Shown here piece after piece: positions 1 to 12,703 of a DNA stretch of 40,732 nt. The stretch is from Isoetes engelmannii (lineage: Eukaryota; Streptophyta; Lycopodiopsida; Isoetales; Isoetaceae). Below the pieces are notes generated by a model. The model had not been told where the DNA came from. It worked only from the letters and a program-made list of their open reading frames with translations, and ran no database searches. The number at the start of each line of letters is the position of its first letter. The first letter of the stretch is position 1. Location: contig JAANSK020077797.1 of NCBI GenBank assembly GCA_011763485.2, positions 1-40,732 on the forward strand. The letters run 5' to 3'. Position numbers and translations under genes: made by a program.

Positions 1-689
1 TAAAAAAATAGCCATAGTAAAAACAAGTACTCCAATATTTTTTTAGGATTAGCCAAACTATTTTCCCCCTTTTCCTTAAAAAAAAAGGGATTAGCCTTTC
101 TCTATATTACAATAATTACATATTAAACTATTAATAGCCAAACAAAAATGATTTTTTATTAAGGATTATAAAAAATCGCCACTTACCATAGTTAGTTATA
201 TTAGTTTCTGCAGAAGTTGCATTGGAAATAGAATTGTAATAGATGGTCAATCTTCTTTTAAATGCCTGCATCACATCTTCTTTTAAGGCCTAAACATAAG
301 TGTAATTCGATCACCATATACATATAGAAGGGTGTCGTTATATCGAATAAAGCTAAAACTACGGATGTTATAAGCTACGTTGTGAGCCTTTATTAAAAAT
401 TTTTTTTACGCTTATGAGTAATTGTATTATAATATGTAAGCTACACCATTTGCATTTTTGGGTTTTCTACTTTGGATAGCCAAGTAAAATTTTATACGAG
501 TCTTTAATTTTACACAATCGTCAACTCCATAAACATATCAATGTAGTGATAATAGGAACTTTAGCCAAACACGTATCAAAAAATACTCTAGGATTTTAAA
601 AAATAGTCAAACCATTTTTTATGATAAAATATATGATATGCTTAATTTTCCCCCTGATAATTACCTAGTTCATAAGCATCTCCCTTCTT
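1..689. other. AT-rich intergenic DNA
   Basis: This stretch is AT-rich and has no reading frame that looks like protein. Short phrases such as 'agccaaac' and runs of T or A recur, which may mark an old non-coding repeat, but I could not define ends or terminal repeats. Confidence 0.5.
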
Positions 690-750
690 GTGGATGGGGT
701 GTATCAGGCTCCTGATTCAAACATTTGGGCATCCTTCAACAATGGCTTGA

Positions 751-948
751 TTAAACAAGTGGGTGATGACTGTTGCAAGTTCTTCCCCTCCAGCTTTGGT
801 CCGCGATCAGGCCATCAATGTCACATGCTTTTCGACGGGCTAAATCACAGATTTCCTTTTTCACTTCATCCACTTCTATGCAGAAATGTGTAGCATCGGT
901 TGGTGGGAGGTCTAGTTTGTTCTCCCCTTTAAAATAAATATGCATCAC
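751..948 (-). mobile_element. LINE fragment (region just before the reverse transcriptase)
   Basis: On the minus strand a short open frame carries the stretch KACDIDGLIADQSW, preceded by EVKKEICDLARR. This pattern (a charged helix, then K-A-x-D-x-DGL-x-A) is the segment that sits just upstream of the reverse transcriptase core in non-LTR retrotransposons. Nothing else of the element continues in either direction on this strand, so it is a small isolated fragment. It probably belongs to the same family as the plus-strand LINE pieces at 1.6-2.3 kb and 4.8-6.8 kb. This is a similarity judgement by eye. Confidence 0.55.
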
Positions 949-1600
949 CTAAGCTTTCCAGACATAAAGGTCAGTCCGACATAGTTGTTGTGTGGGTGGA
1001 GCTAGGTTGTGCCAAAATCTCTTTGGTTTAATACAAGAAAATGATTGCCCTCCACAATGCATGTTTGTGGATGTTACTCTACAAAACTTATAGATGAACT
1101 AGGTTGATTTAGTGCATTCTAAACTTGTACTTAAAGATGTAACTCCAAAAACATGCAATGCAAAGTCTAAAAAATACATATTTGCGTGATGTCCCTGTTT
1201 TTGCAATCCCTATAGTTACCAGCAAACATTGAGGCACCTGCAAGTCATATTAATGTTCATGTTCTATTGTGCACTTTGATGGAGACATGCAACCTCAACA
1301 AGGTGTTTTCCCTTTCTCGAACCATAGAGTCACCAACTAATGTGTGGACTATAAGAGTTGTATCCACCTCAAAGTAGACATTGTTGTGAATGCACCAATC
1401 ATGCATACCTTAGAGTTGACCTAAATATATGTACGGGACAAGGATTGAATGGATGTTCCAAAAATGTGTGATAAAAAAACAACTCAAATAAGCATAACTT
1501 GTGAATTCTTTCATGTATGTGAAAACAACCTTCAAATTTTGAGGAGCCCCTACCATCTACAATATTTTCAAACTTGAGGGGTATGTTTAATTGCGTCCAT
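949..1600. other. intergenic DNA, nothing recognised
   Basis: No convincing reading frame, RNA gene or repeat boundary is visible. Base composition is like the surrounding AT-rich DNA. Confidence 0.4.
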
Positions 1601-1604
1601 TCGC

Positions 1605-2035
1605 ACAGGAGGGCACTGCCTTAGAATTGGATGGGCTCCAGAAGATCGCACAGATAAGGTCTGCCAATGTCGCCCAGTCTTTGGGCCTATCAGGGACCGT
1701 TATGCCGGGTTGGTCCCAACTAACCAACCGCCACATATGATGGTGGAAGTGGCTTCAGTGAGGTCCTAGCATCATACCTCCAGGAGGTAATGGACATATG
1801 CACTCAGTTGAGTTCTCAGTCATTGCATTAAGATATACAAAATGTACAGTTTATCAGCAAGTTAATTACTGCTAAAGTTATCCTTCGAAAACCCTTCAGG
1901 GTGAGGATTTTCTTTTTCCTGGATAGTAAGAAGTCTATTGTATTCTTTGTTTGATTAGTGCGATAGGCCTCTTTGATCTTATGGACCAAAAAAGTCAATT
2001 CTAGTATATTCTATTCTATATCACGCTTTTCTCAA
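1605..2035 (+). mobile_element. LINE 3' end (C-terminal coding tail plus 3' UTR)
   Basis: The first 110 bases encode a piece ending CRPVFGPIRDRYAGLV, which matches the C-terminal Cys/His tail CPAFGPIRVRY of the larger LINE at 4.8-6.8 kb. The following 300 bases align base for base over long stretches with 6455-6800. Shared landmarks are the 'ttattactgctaa' motif, the 'cttcgaaaacccttc' stretch, 'tgataggc' and a final pentanucleotide tail of the type attctattctat. The two copies therefore share a family and a 3' terminus. This copy is 5'-truncated, as LINE copies usually are. Confidence 0.7.
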
Positions 2036-2042
2036 AGGCAAG

Positions 2043-2297
2043 AAGATCGAGTACATTGCAGGGCATCAGCCGGAAATGTTCTACCTCCTTGACCGTTATC
2101 CCAAGACATTTTGGAGAAGAATACTACAGAAGCCTTCGCAGCCTACAGGGAATATCTCTTCCGAACAGTGGGTACAATGCTTGATGCAGCTTTACAATCC
2201 GCTCAGAATGCGGCCTGAGCTACCCCCACAAATTTGCCCCTCACTAATAATCACAGAGGAAGGGGTCGCTGAGGGCATATTCACGAGTTATGCCTGA
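2043..2297 (+). mobile_element. LINE internal fragment upstream of the RT domain
   Basis: An open frame of about 80 codons reads YPKTFWRRILQKPSQP and then SSEQWVQCLMQLYNPL. This is the 'W-x-x-L ... I-x-x-E-Q-W-x-x-x-F-x-x-L-Y' segment that precedes the reverse transcriptase in this LINE type. It begins only a few bases after the 3' tail of the LINE at 1605-2035, so two pieces of the same family lie in the order tail, then internal fragment. It ends in a stop with no RT following it. Confidence 0.55.
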
Positions 2298-3123
2298 ATT
2301 TGGACCATAGATAGCAATCCTCGTTTGTGGGGTATGCTCGTACAAGTTCTTTTTATATTGTATAACGAGACTTATAAAATACTATAAGGCTTGTGACAAT
2401 ATACTATATGGTGGTAATTTCATACAAATATTATACTAGTTTGAAGGGTATAAAAAGGGCTCTCGCTGCCCTACGTCACTTCCATGTGAATATGCACCCA
2501 AACCAAGGGGAGTTTTAAAAGGAATTTAATTTTAAAATGTTAGATGTAATAGTTTGTGTTGTAAATTTTTTTTTTTGGCCTCTTCAGGGCCTTGAAAAGG
2601 TATTCCACGTGTTAAATAAGGTGGACAATTGACAAGAATGTACAGCTACACACATATAAGATAAAAAAACAATATGAATTAAAATTCAAGAAAATTTAAG
2701 CCATATAAACTACATTTTTGGTCCACAAGTTTATGCTCTTTCCATAATAATTCCGCCTATCATTTTTGTCAAACTTGTTGTGGTGTATCACAACACTTGA
2801 ATAATAGGATCGGATGCATATAAAATATAGATGTTGACCTTATTAAAACAAATACCTATTGGTAAAGTGACCCCTAGGAGTTGAATTTAGGCATGTCCAC
2901 TAGTATCCATGTGAGTGTCCATACCAACATCATGAGCATGGCTATAAGTGGAGTAGATGAATAGATCATGGGACCAACTTGAATAGATCAAGCAATGCAT
3001 CTACATCACTAGCTTGTGCTTAAAAAAGCTTCTACTTGGTATAACATCAACCCTTTGAATATTCAATTTAGTAAACAAAAAGAAGCTTGCTATATCATGC
3101 CACATACAACCAACCTGCATATG
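2298..3123. other. intergenic DNA, nothing recognised
   Basis: AT-rich sequence with a poly-T run near 2563-2574 and no supported gene. Confidence 0.4.
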
Positions 3124-3225
3124 TTTCTTTGAGGAAACTATAAAACACTAAGATGTACACACAATCAAATGGACTCACATTCTTTGGGAAACTGCAAAAC
3201 ACTAAGATGTACACACAATCAAATG
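3124..3225. repeat. direct duplication, two units of about 47 bp
   Basis: The phrase 'acactaagatgtacacac' with its flanks occurs twice, in units of about 47 bp starting 56 bp apart, with only a few mismatches. No protein is implied by it. Confidence 0.8.
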
Positions 3226-4800
3226 AAATAGCAGAGACTCGATGTAGGTTGCGTGCTCCAGTGCTCCACGCACCACTAGGCACCAGGCAAGGCCATAAGG
3301 CAAGAGAAATGTCCATTCATATCATCATCTTTATGAAGAAGATACAGCCACAAATGGCATGGAGGAGATGAAGCTAGGTTGCGAAAGATGTAGAAACTCT
3401 AGAGGTAGGTAGACAATTTGAAAAAGAAAATCTGAACCACTATATGCAGAAACAACAATCCCTTGGTTTCCTAGTTCTTGCTTCACATTACATGGTCTGA
3501 CGATGGCACATGATCTTATCCAGGGGGGACCTTTCTGATTTCAGTGGCATCGAATCAGAGTATCTTTGATGCTAATAGAGCTGTAGAATTTTGAAGAATG
3601 GAGACTGTGCTGTGCAAATACAAATGATTTTCATACCTGAAAAGAGATTATAAAACGACCTTGTCCATAACCAGCAGAGATGTGAAAATGGCCTGGTTCA
3701 AAGCACAAGTGAAGCTGAAGATATCACTCCAGAAATGGGCGATGTATACACTGCCAAAACTAAGAACTGTGAGAACTTGCACTTGGACAGCAGATGCAGT
3801 CGAATAGAAAATAATAATTCCTTGCCCTAATTTCTTCTTTCTACTAACCCTATTTACAAATCCGGTGACATCATCCGCAGAGAACGTCCTGCAAAACTAC
3901 TGCCCAACATGCAAGCAATCAGAGAAATAAAAAATGCAGATGTGGTCGATCTTGATCTGCATCATGCTTATGATTTTTGCTCTGTCAAGTTCGATTCCAT
4001 ACTTTTTTTTGGCAATTGAATCCCTGCATTTAAGTGTTAATGATTTTGCCAGGTAGCCTAGGATACCCTTAGGCATGATAGGTAGGCGTACTTGGTAATG
4101 GATTCATGGAATCAGTGCAGAGAATTTCGACCTACAACAATTCCAATGCTTTCTTCTATGACACACAAAAACCTGCAGAATGGAACTAGTGCATAAATTC
4201 ACCTACAGCCATTCTGTGATTCTTTCATCTATGACCAAGAAGTTCAGGCTCAGGTTTGCTCCTGGTCTGCAGCATGTCTTTGATCCTTGGTCTGTCACCT
4301 CAACAAGTTCGATTCCGTCCTTTCTTTGGCAATCGGATCCCTGCATTTTACACAATCTACAGCCATTCCGATTCCATCATCTGTGATTGACAAAAAACCA
4401 ATTGGGCATTTTAACTATCACAAGGTGCACCCTAAGTGTTGCCGTTAAGAAAACATAGGCTTAAACTAGAGGTTGCAAGGAAACCCTAAATAACCCCATA
4501 AGCCCCATCTTCGACGAACCCTAAAATGAAGTGCCACGATGCTTTACACGTGCTTTTTGGAATTTAAAAAACAATTGATTTGTTAGGCAGAAAATATACC
4601 TTGCTGAACCATTGCAAAACCATAGATAATATGCTATTCAACTTTGAAATTTCAGTGTGCACTCTAGATATACTAATTAGTATGCGTTGTTCAATACGCC
4701 CATCAAATCATATGAAAACCATTGAAAAAAACGTACAAAATATTCAAAAAAAAAAAAAAAAAACTGTTATTGTGCTATATATTAGGGCACTTCAGGATGG
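3226..4800. other. non-coding DNA with a diverged direct repeat
   Basis: Two diverged copies of an approximately 80-bp stretch lie near 3954-4034 and 4265-4350. Both contain 'aagttcgattcc' followed by a T-rich run, 'ttggcaat' and 'atccctgcattt'. An 18-base A run lies at 4746-4763, just before the LINE that follows. No gene is supported; the open frames here are short and have no protein-like character. Confidence 0.5.
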
Positions 4801-4809
4801 CTTTCCCCC

Positions 4810-6806
4810 GCAGTGAACCACCAGTAGAGTAGCTCCCATCTATAAGGCAGGACTCACAGCCAACTATCGCACGATCATGGTCAGCTCACTTTTTGCAAAG
4901 CTGTTAGTTGGCATTCTGCAAGTAGGAATCACATTGGTAGGAATATGAGCAGGCTATCTCCAAGAAGAAGAAAGAAGAGAGTCACTCTTAGCACTGTCAA
5001 TATTTATTAAAGAGGTATGTCTGTTATCCAATCTGGAAGTCACCCCTTCATTTCCTTGGGCCATTTCTCCTGATAGGATTGGCTTTCAGAGGTTCCCGTG
5101 ACAACATGGGTAGCTGAAACAGAGGTGTGAGCCCTTACACATGCATGATTCCTGTCCCGACACTCCACTATTGGTCATATTTTTTATTTGCGGGCCTTAG
5201 TAGAAGATAGCAGAAATTGCCGACATGACCTATATTGTTGCTTTGTTGACTTCGCAAAATCTTTGAATGGTACCTAGAGAGAAGCTATGGAGAGATTGAC
5301 GTAGCTAGGGGTTCTTTCGGAGTTGCAAAATGCAGTACACCGGTTGTACGTGCTCAGCCCGGATGCCATCGTCAGGTCAACTTGTAAACCACAGTGTTGA
5401 GGTCTGCCAAGGATGCCCACTCTCACCAGCATTGTTTGGTCTGTATGTTGACAAGGGTGTGGAGAGGCTCAGCTCGTGCACCATATCGTCCGGGAGCTCA
5501 TCTACGCCGATGATATGGACCTCTTAGCTTATACCCCGACTGATATGCAACAGCATTTGGATGCCCTGGTCACTTTCTACCAGGCCACTGGAATGTGCAT
5601 GAATTTCGATAAGATTAAGGTGCTCCTCATCTCGTCTTTATCTCAAATAAGACCACCCTCCTTCACTTATCAAAGTCAAAATGTGGAGGTTGTATTCACC
5701 TGCAAGTATCTGGGGGTGGAGTTCAATACTACCACATTTTGAGAGTCATCTATACCCATCGAGTAATAGCGGGTTGGAAAGCTCTATATGCGAGCAGAAG
5801 AACAGTTATAAGTAGACCTTTAAGACTGGGCTCACTAATCACACTTGTTCGGGGTCTTAGTCGACCCCTTCCTCTATATGGGATGGAGATGTACGGGCCG
5901 GTGGTATCACTTACCACCTGGAATGATTTGGAGCGGGTTCAGAAGGCACTTTGGCACTTAGAGTCAAGTCCACATTCCAATATCAAATACTTCTGCAGGA
6001 GAACAGTTTCTTGCTCACAGCAGGCGGTGCTAGACCGCCACCTCATATACTTTCAGAAGGTGGTCAGTATGGGCAACAATCGCCTCCCACACCACGCCGA
6101 TACCATGACAATGAGTCCACAACACCTCAAACCCTGCTGGAAGGAGAAGTGAGTTAAATGGTTCTCTAGATGGAACGTGCAGGAGAACAGGCGCATACAG
6201 ATAGAAATAGAGAAGGATCACAATTACCGAAAGCAGTATCTCGATGCATGCTTCCTCGACAAGCTTTGGGATGCTGGGGCTTTGGAATAGGTAAAAATCT
6301 CTGATAAAGAGCAGACTCATTGCTTCCATTTGCACAGGTGCTCATCGCCTTCAAATTGAGACAGGTAGATAAATCCAAGAAGCGTGAGAGGACATATGTC
6401 AGTGTTGCCAGCTGGGAGTTTTGAGAATGAGTGCCACACTCTTCAGTACTGCCCAGCATTTGGACCTATCAGGGTGCGCTATATTGAGTTGATTCTACTT
6501 GACTAGCTGCTCCATGTGATTCAAAACACGTCAGTGGGGATACTAGGATCATCTCTCCAGAAGGTGATGGTTATGCGCACCCTGTTGTGTCCTCCATCAC
6601 TTCACTGATATGTACCAATGTATAGCTTGTCAGCAGGCTTATTACTGCTAAGATTTTTTCCTCGAAAAGCCTTCGGGACAAGGGTTTTTTAATCCTGGGC
6701 AGTACTTCATCTGCTGCGCTCTTTCTTTGTTTAGGTGCCATAGGCATATTGGTCTTTGTGGACGATGAAACCAAATTAATTCCTATTCTATTCTATTTCT
6801 ATTGTA
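4810..6806 (+). mobile_element. LINE (non-LTR retrotransposon), degenerate, 5'-truncated
   Basis: Pieces of a reverse transcriptase appear in order across several frames. First comes VAPIYKAGLTANYRTIMVSS (RT motif 1-2 region), then a stretch ending DLYCCFVDFAKSL (the first catalytic Asp region), then GCPLSPALFGLYVD. Next is the catalytic box LIYADDMDLLAY, with YADD encoded at 5503-5514, and CKYLGVEF. A C-terminal Cys/His tail ends ENECHTLQYCPAFGPIRVRY, followed by a 3' UTR ending in an attctattctat tail. The protein is broken by several frame changes and stops. About 4920-5070 is unlike the family and may be a small insertion or replacement. No endonuclease domain is visible, so the copy is 5'-truncated. 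Confidence 0.8.
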
Positions 6807-8859
6807 AACTATGATCTATTTCTCTTCATCTTTATTCTTGGGAGAGAATAGAATAGAGCAACATTTTATCGTCCAGGGAGACCAATTGGCTTATGGGACC
6901 CATACAAAGAGAAACAACAAGTGCACTACAGCCCCGATAAAAAAAAATTCCCGCCCCGAAGGGTTTTCGAGGGAAAAACCTTGGCAGTAATGAACTTGCT
7001 GGTATGTTATACATGAAGATGCCATCACAACCCAAAAGGGTAGAGCCGCCGCCTCTTGTCCATGACCTTCTGAAGATATGACCCGGGAGTTCCACCGCAT
7101 TTGTGCTCAGCAAGAGATGCAATGGCTGGCTCGACACTACCAATCGTGGATACCGCGCTCTAATCTATTCATATGAGGAGTAGGTTTGCAGAGCATGAGG
7201 CTTTTGTTTTTGGGTTGCCCCTGGGCCGATAGCGAGATTTTGGTTTAGACGGTGGAGATGGGTCTGGAGGCCTCATTGGACGGTTCAGATCACTTGTAGA
7301 GTTGCGTTAGGAAGCGTTAGATGATGGCTTGGCTGTCGTCGATCAACATTAGGGATCGTTAGCGTTGATTCTGGTTGTTATTTATTTGTCCCCCTGCAGC
7401 ACACCCGTTTCACCCTTTTGATGTAAGGAGAGGCAGCCTCGAAGGATGCACTTATCTATAAAGGGAATACGTCATGTGCGTTTGTAGAGTAGCAAAAAAT
7501 TCCCCTCGTATACGGATTTTTAAACTCAGATTTGAATCCCTCCGTATGCAATTTACCCCAAAGACATACGTAAACAATCCCAAAAACTTCCCTCTCGTAT
7601 ATATACATACGTAAATTGGTAAAAAAAAAACCCCTAACTTGCAGTCAAGCAGTTTATACGTAAAAAATGGTGAATCCCCCTTGGAAAGGTCAAGGCATAA
7701 CAACTCAATCATTTCTTCTTTTTCGAGTCTCATCTTGCTTGCAAATGATATTGAAGCAGGGTTGTTCTTCTTTTCCTTCCTTGCCCAGACCAGAGCTATG
7801 GCTTTTTGTGTTAACTTAGCACTGGAAAGGGCAACAGTAACAGCTATGGCGAACAACGATCTCCAAGAAACCTCTACTTCCTCAGCGGCGGTCCTCCTCT
7901 CTCTTCCATTCCCTTTCCTTCCATTCCTTTTCCTTCTTGATTCTCTCCTTTTTGCTTGCAAGAACAGAGCTATTCTTTGGAAATCCAATGGACCACATCT
8001 GCTCAAAATTTGTGAGCTTGATATGCTTCAAATACACAACACAAGTTTCATTATCCATTCGTAACATATTTAAAGGGCAACCCACAAGTGCGCAAGCACA
8101 TTCTTCATTTGTAAGAGATTTAAAGGCAACCCACAATGAGCATACACTATATGTTACAGTTTTGCATGTAATATTAACCTCAAGAAAAAAACACTACTTG
8201 ATTAACCGCAAAAGCATGGCATTTCCACCCACCGCCCATAGCCACTTAAACTACCTAGTCATTTTTGCATGACGTTAAAATTATCCATCTATTAATTAAC
8301 GTATAGAAACTCATGACACCATGTTATCACAAGACTGTTTTGCAATTGAATTGGCTTAATTCAAGAATGTGCAAAATATTTTTACCTTGAAAACGAGGTG
8401 ATAGAATGGTTGGTTTACAGATCCTTAATTAGGTTAAATCACATAATCTACCGTCTACCGAGCATTGCTCGTCCTAGAAACCTGTATAGTCAGGCCATCT
8501 CGACCTAGAATCCCCTTGTTTCCTGGTGTCCTCTAAGGTGAGATTTCATCCAAAAAGATTCGGTCCTCAACACATAGTGATAATTCTTCCTACAAACTAT
8601 AAATAGGTAGAAGGTGAAGGATTTATGAACACTAACACTAATTGACCGAATTAAGTGATACAACAGAGATGAACCAAAGGAATCATTATTATCAATAAAT
8701 TTGGTAAGAAAAAAACAATGGTGACAGATATAACCTGCTCTAGGAAAACACGGCTGGAGAATGATCAGCAACCCTTAAACCAGCATCTTGAGTCATCCTG
8801 AGAGCCATACCTACTGCATTATGTTACAAGTAGTGAACATGTGTGATTGAGACTTTCCA
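6807..8859. other. non-coding DNA between LINE and PGK
   Basis: Several open frames of 60-180 codons exist on both strands, but they overlap each other and are rich in Phe, Lys or Arg from simple sequence. None shows domain-like character. Between 7450 and 7660 the phrase 'atacgtaaa' recurs several times. I see no gene I can support. Confidence 0.45.
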
Positions 8860-8865
8860 TTTATT
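8860..8865 (-). terminator. candidate poly(A) signal of the PGK gene
   Basis: AATAAA on the minus strand about 32 bases downstream of the PGK stop codon. Position and sequence fit a plant near-upstream element; cleavage itself cannot be seen. Confidence 0.5.
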
Positions 8866-8896
8866 TTAATTGGATTTCCAAGGGAAACAAATTAAA

Positions 8897-11017
8897 TCAG
8901 GCTGCAACTGTTGCTACCGCTTCATCAAGGGCTGCAACACCTGGAAGAACTTTGCCTTCTAACAGCTCCAGACTGGCACCTCCACCGGTGGAAATATGAC
9001 TCATCTTATCAGCTACACCTACTTTCTCAACAGCCGCAACCGAGTCGCCACCACCAATAATAGTTGTAACTCCCTGGCCACTCAGTTCAGCAAGCTTCTT
9101 TGCTATTGCCTATTGGAAGTAACAAAAAATGCAATCTTAGGCTTGCAATGTTACAGCATTTAAGAGTGGCGTAGAGAGATTTTTCAAATCAGAATATGAT
9201 GGAAAATGGCCTACCTCTGTCCCGACTGCAAACTTATCAAACTCAAAAACTCCCATTGGTCCATTCCAAATAACAGTCTTTGTTGTATCTAATGCCTCAT
9301 TGAAGGTTTTAATGGAGTCTGGTCCAATATCCAGACCCATCCATCCATCTGGAATGGAAGACGCAGGAACTATCTGTAGAATAAACATTTACATCTGCTT
9401 TACACTTACGAAATTTGACATGTTATACCATTAATATCAAAAGTTAAACTAATAAGCGAAATGGCTTACCTTACTGTTTGCATCTGGAGCAAACTTGTCA
9501 GCAATAACAACATCTGTAGGAAGCAACAAAGAAACTCCCTTTGCTTTGGCCTTCTCCATCAAAGTAGTGGCAAGCTCCAGCTTATCTTCTTCAACTAGAG
9601 AGGATCCAACAGACAAACCATTTGCCTTGTAGAATGTAAAAATCATTCCTCCACCAAGGAGCAAAATATCACATTTTTCTAGGAGAGATTCAATAACTCC
9701 AATTTTTGAAGAAACTTTTGAGCCACCAACGATGGCAGCAAATGGTCTCTTTGGGTTTGAAACTGCCCCATCCAAATAATCAAGTTCCTGCAATAGACAA
9801 CAATTGATTACATAAGTAAGAGATGCTTATATTAGCCAATACCTGAATATAGTATAACTAAAAATTACCTTCTGCAACAAGAATCCAGCTACTGAGGGCC
9901 TCAGATACTTCGTGACGCCCTCTGTTGAAGCATGAGCTCTGTGGGCAGTTCCAAATGCATCATTGACATACAAATCAGCAACAGATGCTAGCTTTTTTGC
10001 ATGTTCTGGGTTATTCTTTTCTTCCTCTGGATAAAATCTCACATTTTCAAGCAACAGTACTCCTCCATTTGGTAGAGCTGCAACTTTCTTCTCAACCTCT
10101 TCACCAATGGAGTCATCTGCCTTTTCCACCTGAAAAAAAGTCTCTTTCAGCCCAACCTCAATAAGACAATAATCAACAATTCCTTTACGTAACCTGGATG
10201 CCAAGGAGCTCAGATAATCGTGGTACGAGTGGGGTAAGGCGATACTTCTCAGTGACACCCTTGGGACGACCCTAATATAATTTAAATATCCACATATTAA
10301 TTTTTGTTCGAATATCTTAACCTTTTAACATTACAATTTACTGGTTACCATCGAGCAGAAAGCCACATACAGAGGCAAAGCATCGGTCAAACAACATAAA
10401 TGCCTATTGTTAGTCATGGCGCTTAATCAGCATATTGATTTCAAATGACATAATGAATCCAGACATGATAATCGAGATGACAGAGGGCATGCATGATAGC
10501 AAAAAATGATATGGACGAACCAAAAAGGAGGAAATACTACAAGCCATTCATAATTTGATACTTTGGCACTTACCAAATGACTTGTAAGAATAACCTTGGC
10601 ACCATTGTTGATCAAATACTTAATGGTAGGCACAGCAGCCCTGATACGTGTATCATCAGTAATCTGAAAGTCGGCATTCAGAGGGACATTCAAGTCTGCT
10701 CTGACGAAAACATTTTTACCCTTCAAATCAGCCTCCTTGAGATCCCCAACACTCCTTTTAGCCATGGAGGCAACGGCTCTGTTACCGCGACCTTTTGCAG
10801 CAGAAACATGTGCAGCAACCATGCCCAAAATGTCATGAACTTCCGCATTGCTACCAAGTTTCTGAGGAGAGAGACCACTATAAGATTGCTGCAATTTGAA
10901 TTGCCGAAAAGAGGCCGTGACAGCCAAACGAGAAGAAGGTTTGTTAACACATGAAGAAGCTGATGCGGGAGATGAAATCAACTTTACGGAACCTATAGAC
11001 GCTGCAGCTGCCGCCAT
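8897..11017 (-). CDS. PGK: chloroplast phosphoglycerate kinase, six exons
   Basis: Phosphoglycerate kinase transfers phosphate between 1,3-bisphosphoglycerate and ADP; the plastid form serves the Calvin cycle. Exons, in gene order, are 11017-10574, 10271-10194, 10129-9869, 9787-9470, 9373-9215 and 9109-8897. All have GT-AG borders and all introns are phase 0, giving 490 aa. Residues 1 to about 84 are Ala/Ser-rich and basic, as expected of a transit peptide, and the mature enzyme starts near [10 protein letters not shown]. Family motifs in order are RADLNVPL (106-113), GRPKG (149-153), [36 protein letters not shown], the nucleotide-binding NGPMGVFE and the Gly-rich GGGDSVAA near the C-terminus. 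Length fits plant plastid PGK. An in-frame ATG at 11128 exists, but the chosen ATG gives a typical transit peptide start. The gene looks intact. Confidence 0.95.
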
Positions 11018-12339
11018 AGCCGATGCAATTTGGAGATCCGGCAAAGGAATCCATGTGCTTTGTATGACATTCACGTAGAAGTGGGACACGGAATATTCGT
11101 AAAGCATATTCTGCGTTAGAGGCCACATGTCGTGAAAGATAAGGGCTGTTACTAACCACAAATGAAGGATGATATGGCATCGTGATAGATAAAAGGATGT
11201 AAATTATAACCAGCCATAATCTGCCGCCTGGCGGCCCTGTGCCACATTGTACCTATGTTTTTTTTAGCAGGCTTGCCTAAAGGGAGGTGCACCATTTGCT
11301 GCACTTCTAAGGCCCAGTTTTCACTGGCCCAGAAGTTATTACAATGGAAGAAGGGGTTAAACCCCTGTGCGAGCCCATTACGGCTATATCTCCCGAACAT
11401 GATCCCCTATCAGTTTATCTTTTGCTTGCCCAAAATCTGCCATGTGGACAAAAAAAAGTGTGTCCTTAAAGAACTGCAAGAATCGTAATGGAATGATGTG
11501 TGTGGAAGTTGGCCCGGAAGATTTTCTACTCCAAGCAAGTGGTCTGTCGTTGAGTGGAATCTGGGCCTAAGATGTCCACGTGATAAGACCACATTCATAT
11601 CACCCGTTAGATCTAGGTAAGTTCACATCCATTAGAGGTTTGGATCAGCTAAGGGCCCTCTAAGAAATTGCAAATTGCGTACCAACGCTATTCCCGAACC
11701 TGCAGGCATGGGCAAAAAGTGCTCCCCCAAAACTGGTAAATATAATTATGACGGGCTGCTGAGTTGTTAGACATGTAATAATAGGCAGGTAATAATGAAG
11801 AAGATTGTCTATATTTCCTTCAAAAGTAGGTTCAGGTCCGCGGACTCCATCAAGCGACATTGGCCGAAGAACCTTTAAATTGAGCAATAAATTTCAGACG
11901 ACGATTTTTACATTTATTTTGATGCAATTCATTGTCAAAACCCGAGGGCAAAACTCTATTTTCTTTCTGCTTTTTGCAAAGAATCCTATCAATTTGACCG
12001 CCGGAATTGTCTGCGGTAAGCATATTGGAGAGCCATGGCTAAGGTAAGAAGCTTCGTACAAACGGAGAAGATATCTCATTGTTTTCCTTCTTTTCCGAGC
12101 AAGAATTGACAATTTCGTGTTGGTGTGCTAAGAATTGCTTGCCATACAAGAATAGGTTCAGTCAGAGGGAAGAAGTTGATGAGGATCTCTCCATAATTTA
12201 GAGCAATGAACACTAAAATTTGAGCAATGAACATTGATAGTTGTGTTTTGTGAGATGAAAAACGGTCTATCTTTAGTTATTGTCAGATTGACTAGTGGAA
12301 ATGCTTCCTTGAGTATTTTAATGCAGGGGAAAAAAAATT
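11018..12339. other. upstream region of PGK, no gene
   Basis: This region holds the presumed PGK promoter and 5' leader on the minus strand. I could not pick a secure TATA box. The remaining DNA to 12.3 kb has only short shadow frames. Confidence 0.4.
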
Positions 12340-12448
12340 TGGCATAGTAGCTACAATGCGAAATCCATGTTGTCCACGAGTTGTGGACATGGCATTTTCG
12401 TACTGTAACCACATCCTAAAAAAAAAAAAAAAAAGGGGGGGGGGGAAA

Positions 12449-12512
12449 GAAAAAAGAAAAAAGAAAAAAGAAAAAAGAAAAAAGAAAAAAGAAAAAAGAA
12501 AAAAGAAAAAAA
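12449..12512. repeat. (GAAAAAA)n microsatellite
   Basis: About nine copies of a 7-base unit of one G and six A, preceded by an A run and an 11-base G run. It sits between the first and second hairpin units. Confidence 0.9.
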
Positions 12513-12644
12513 TTGGTATAGTAGCCACAATGCGAAATTTGTATTGTCCACGGGCTATGGTAGGGGCATTTTCGCGAAATTTGTATTGTCCACGGGCTAT
12601 GGTAGGGGCATTTTCGCACTGTAACCACGCCTTAAAAAAAAAAG

Positions 12645-12703
12645 ATAAAAAAAATAAAAATAAAAATAAAAATAAAAATAAAAATAAAAATAAAAATAAA
12701 AAA
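12645..12703. repeat. (AAAAT)n microsatellite
   Basis: Roughly ten copies of TAAAAA/AAAAT-type units between the second and third hairpin units. Confidence 0.9.

Noticed and set aside
7452-8064. Open frames of 184 codons (minus) and 141 codons (plus)
   Set aside because: They overlap each other, have no family motifs and draw their residues from simple sequence; no splice or promoter support.
11018-11161. Upstream extension of the PGK start (in-frame ATG at 11128)
   Set aside because: The ATG at 11017 gives a normal Ala/Ser-rich plastid transit peptide; the extra residues do not look like one.
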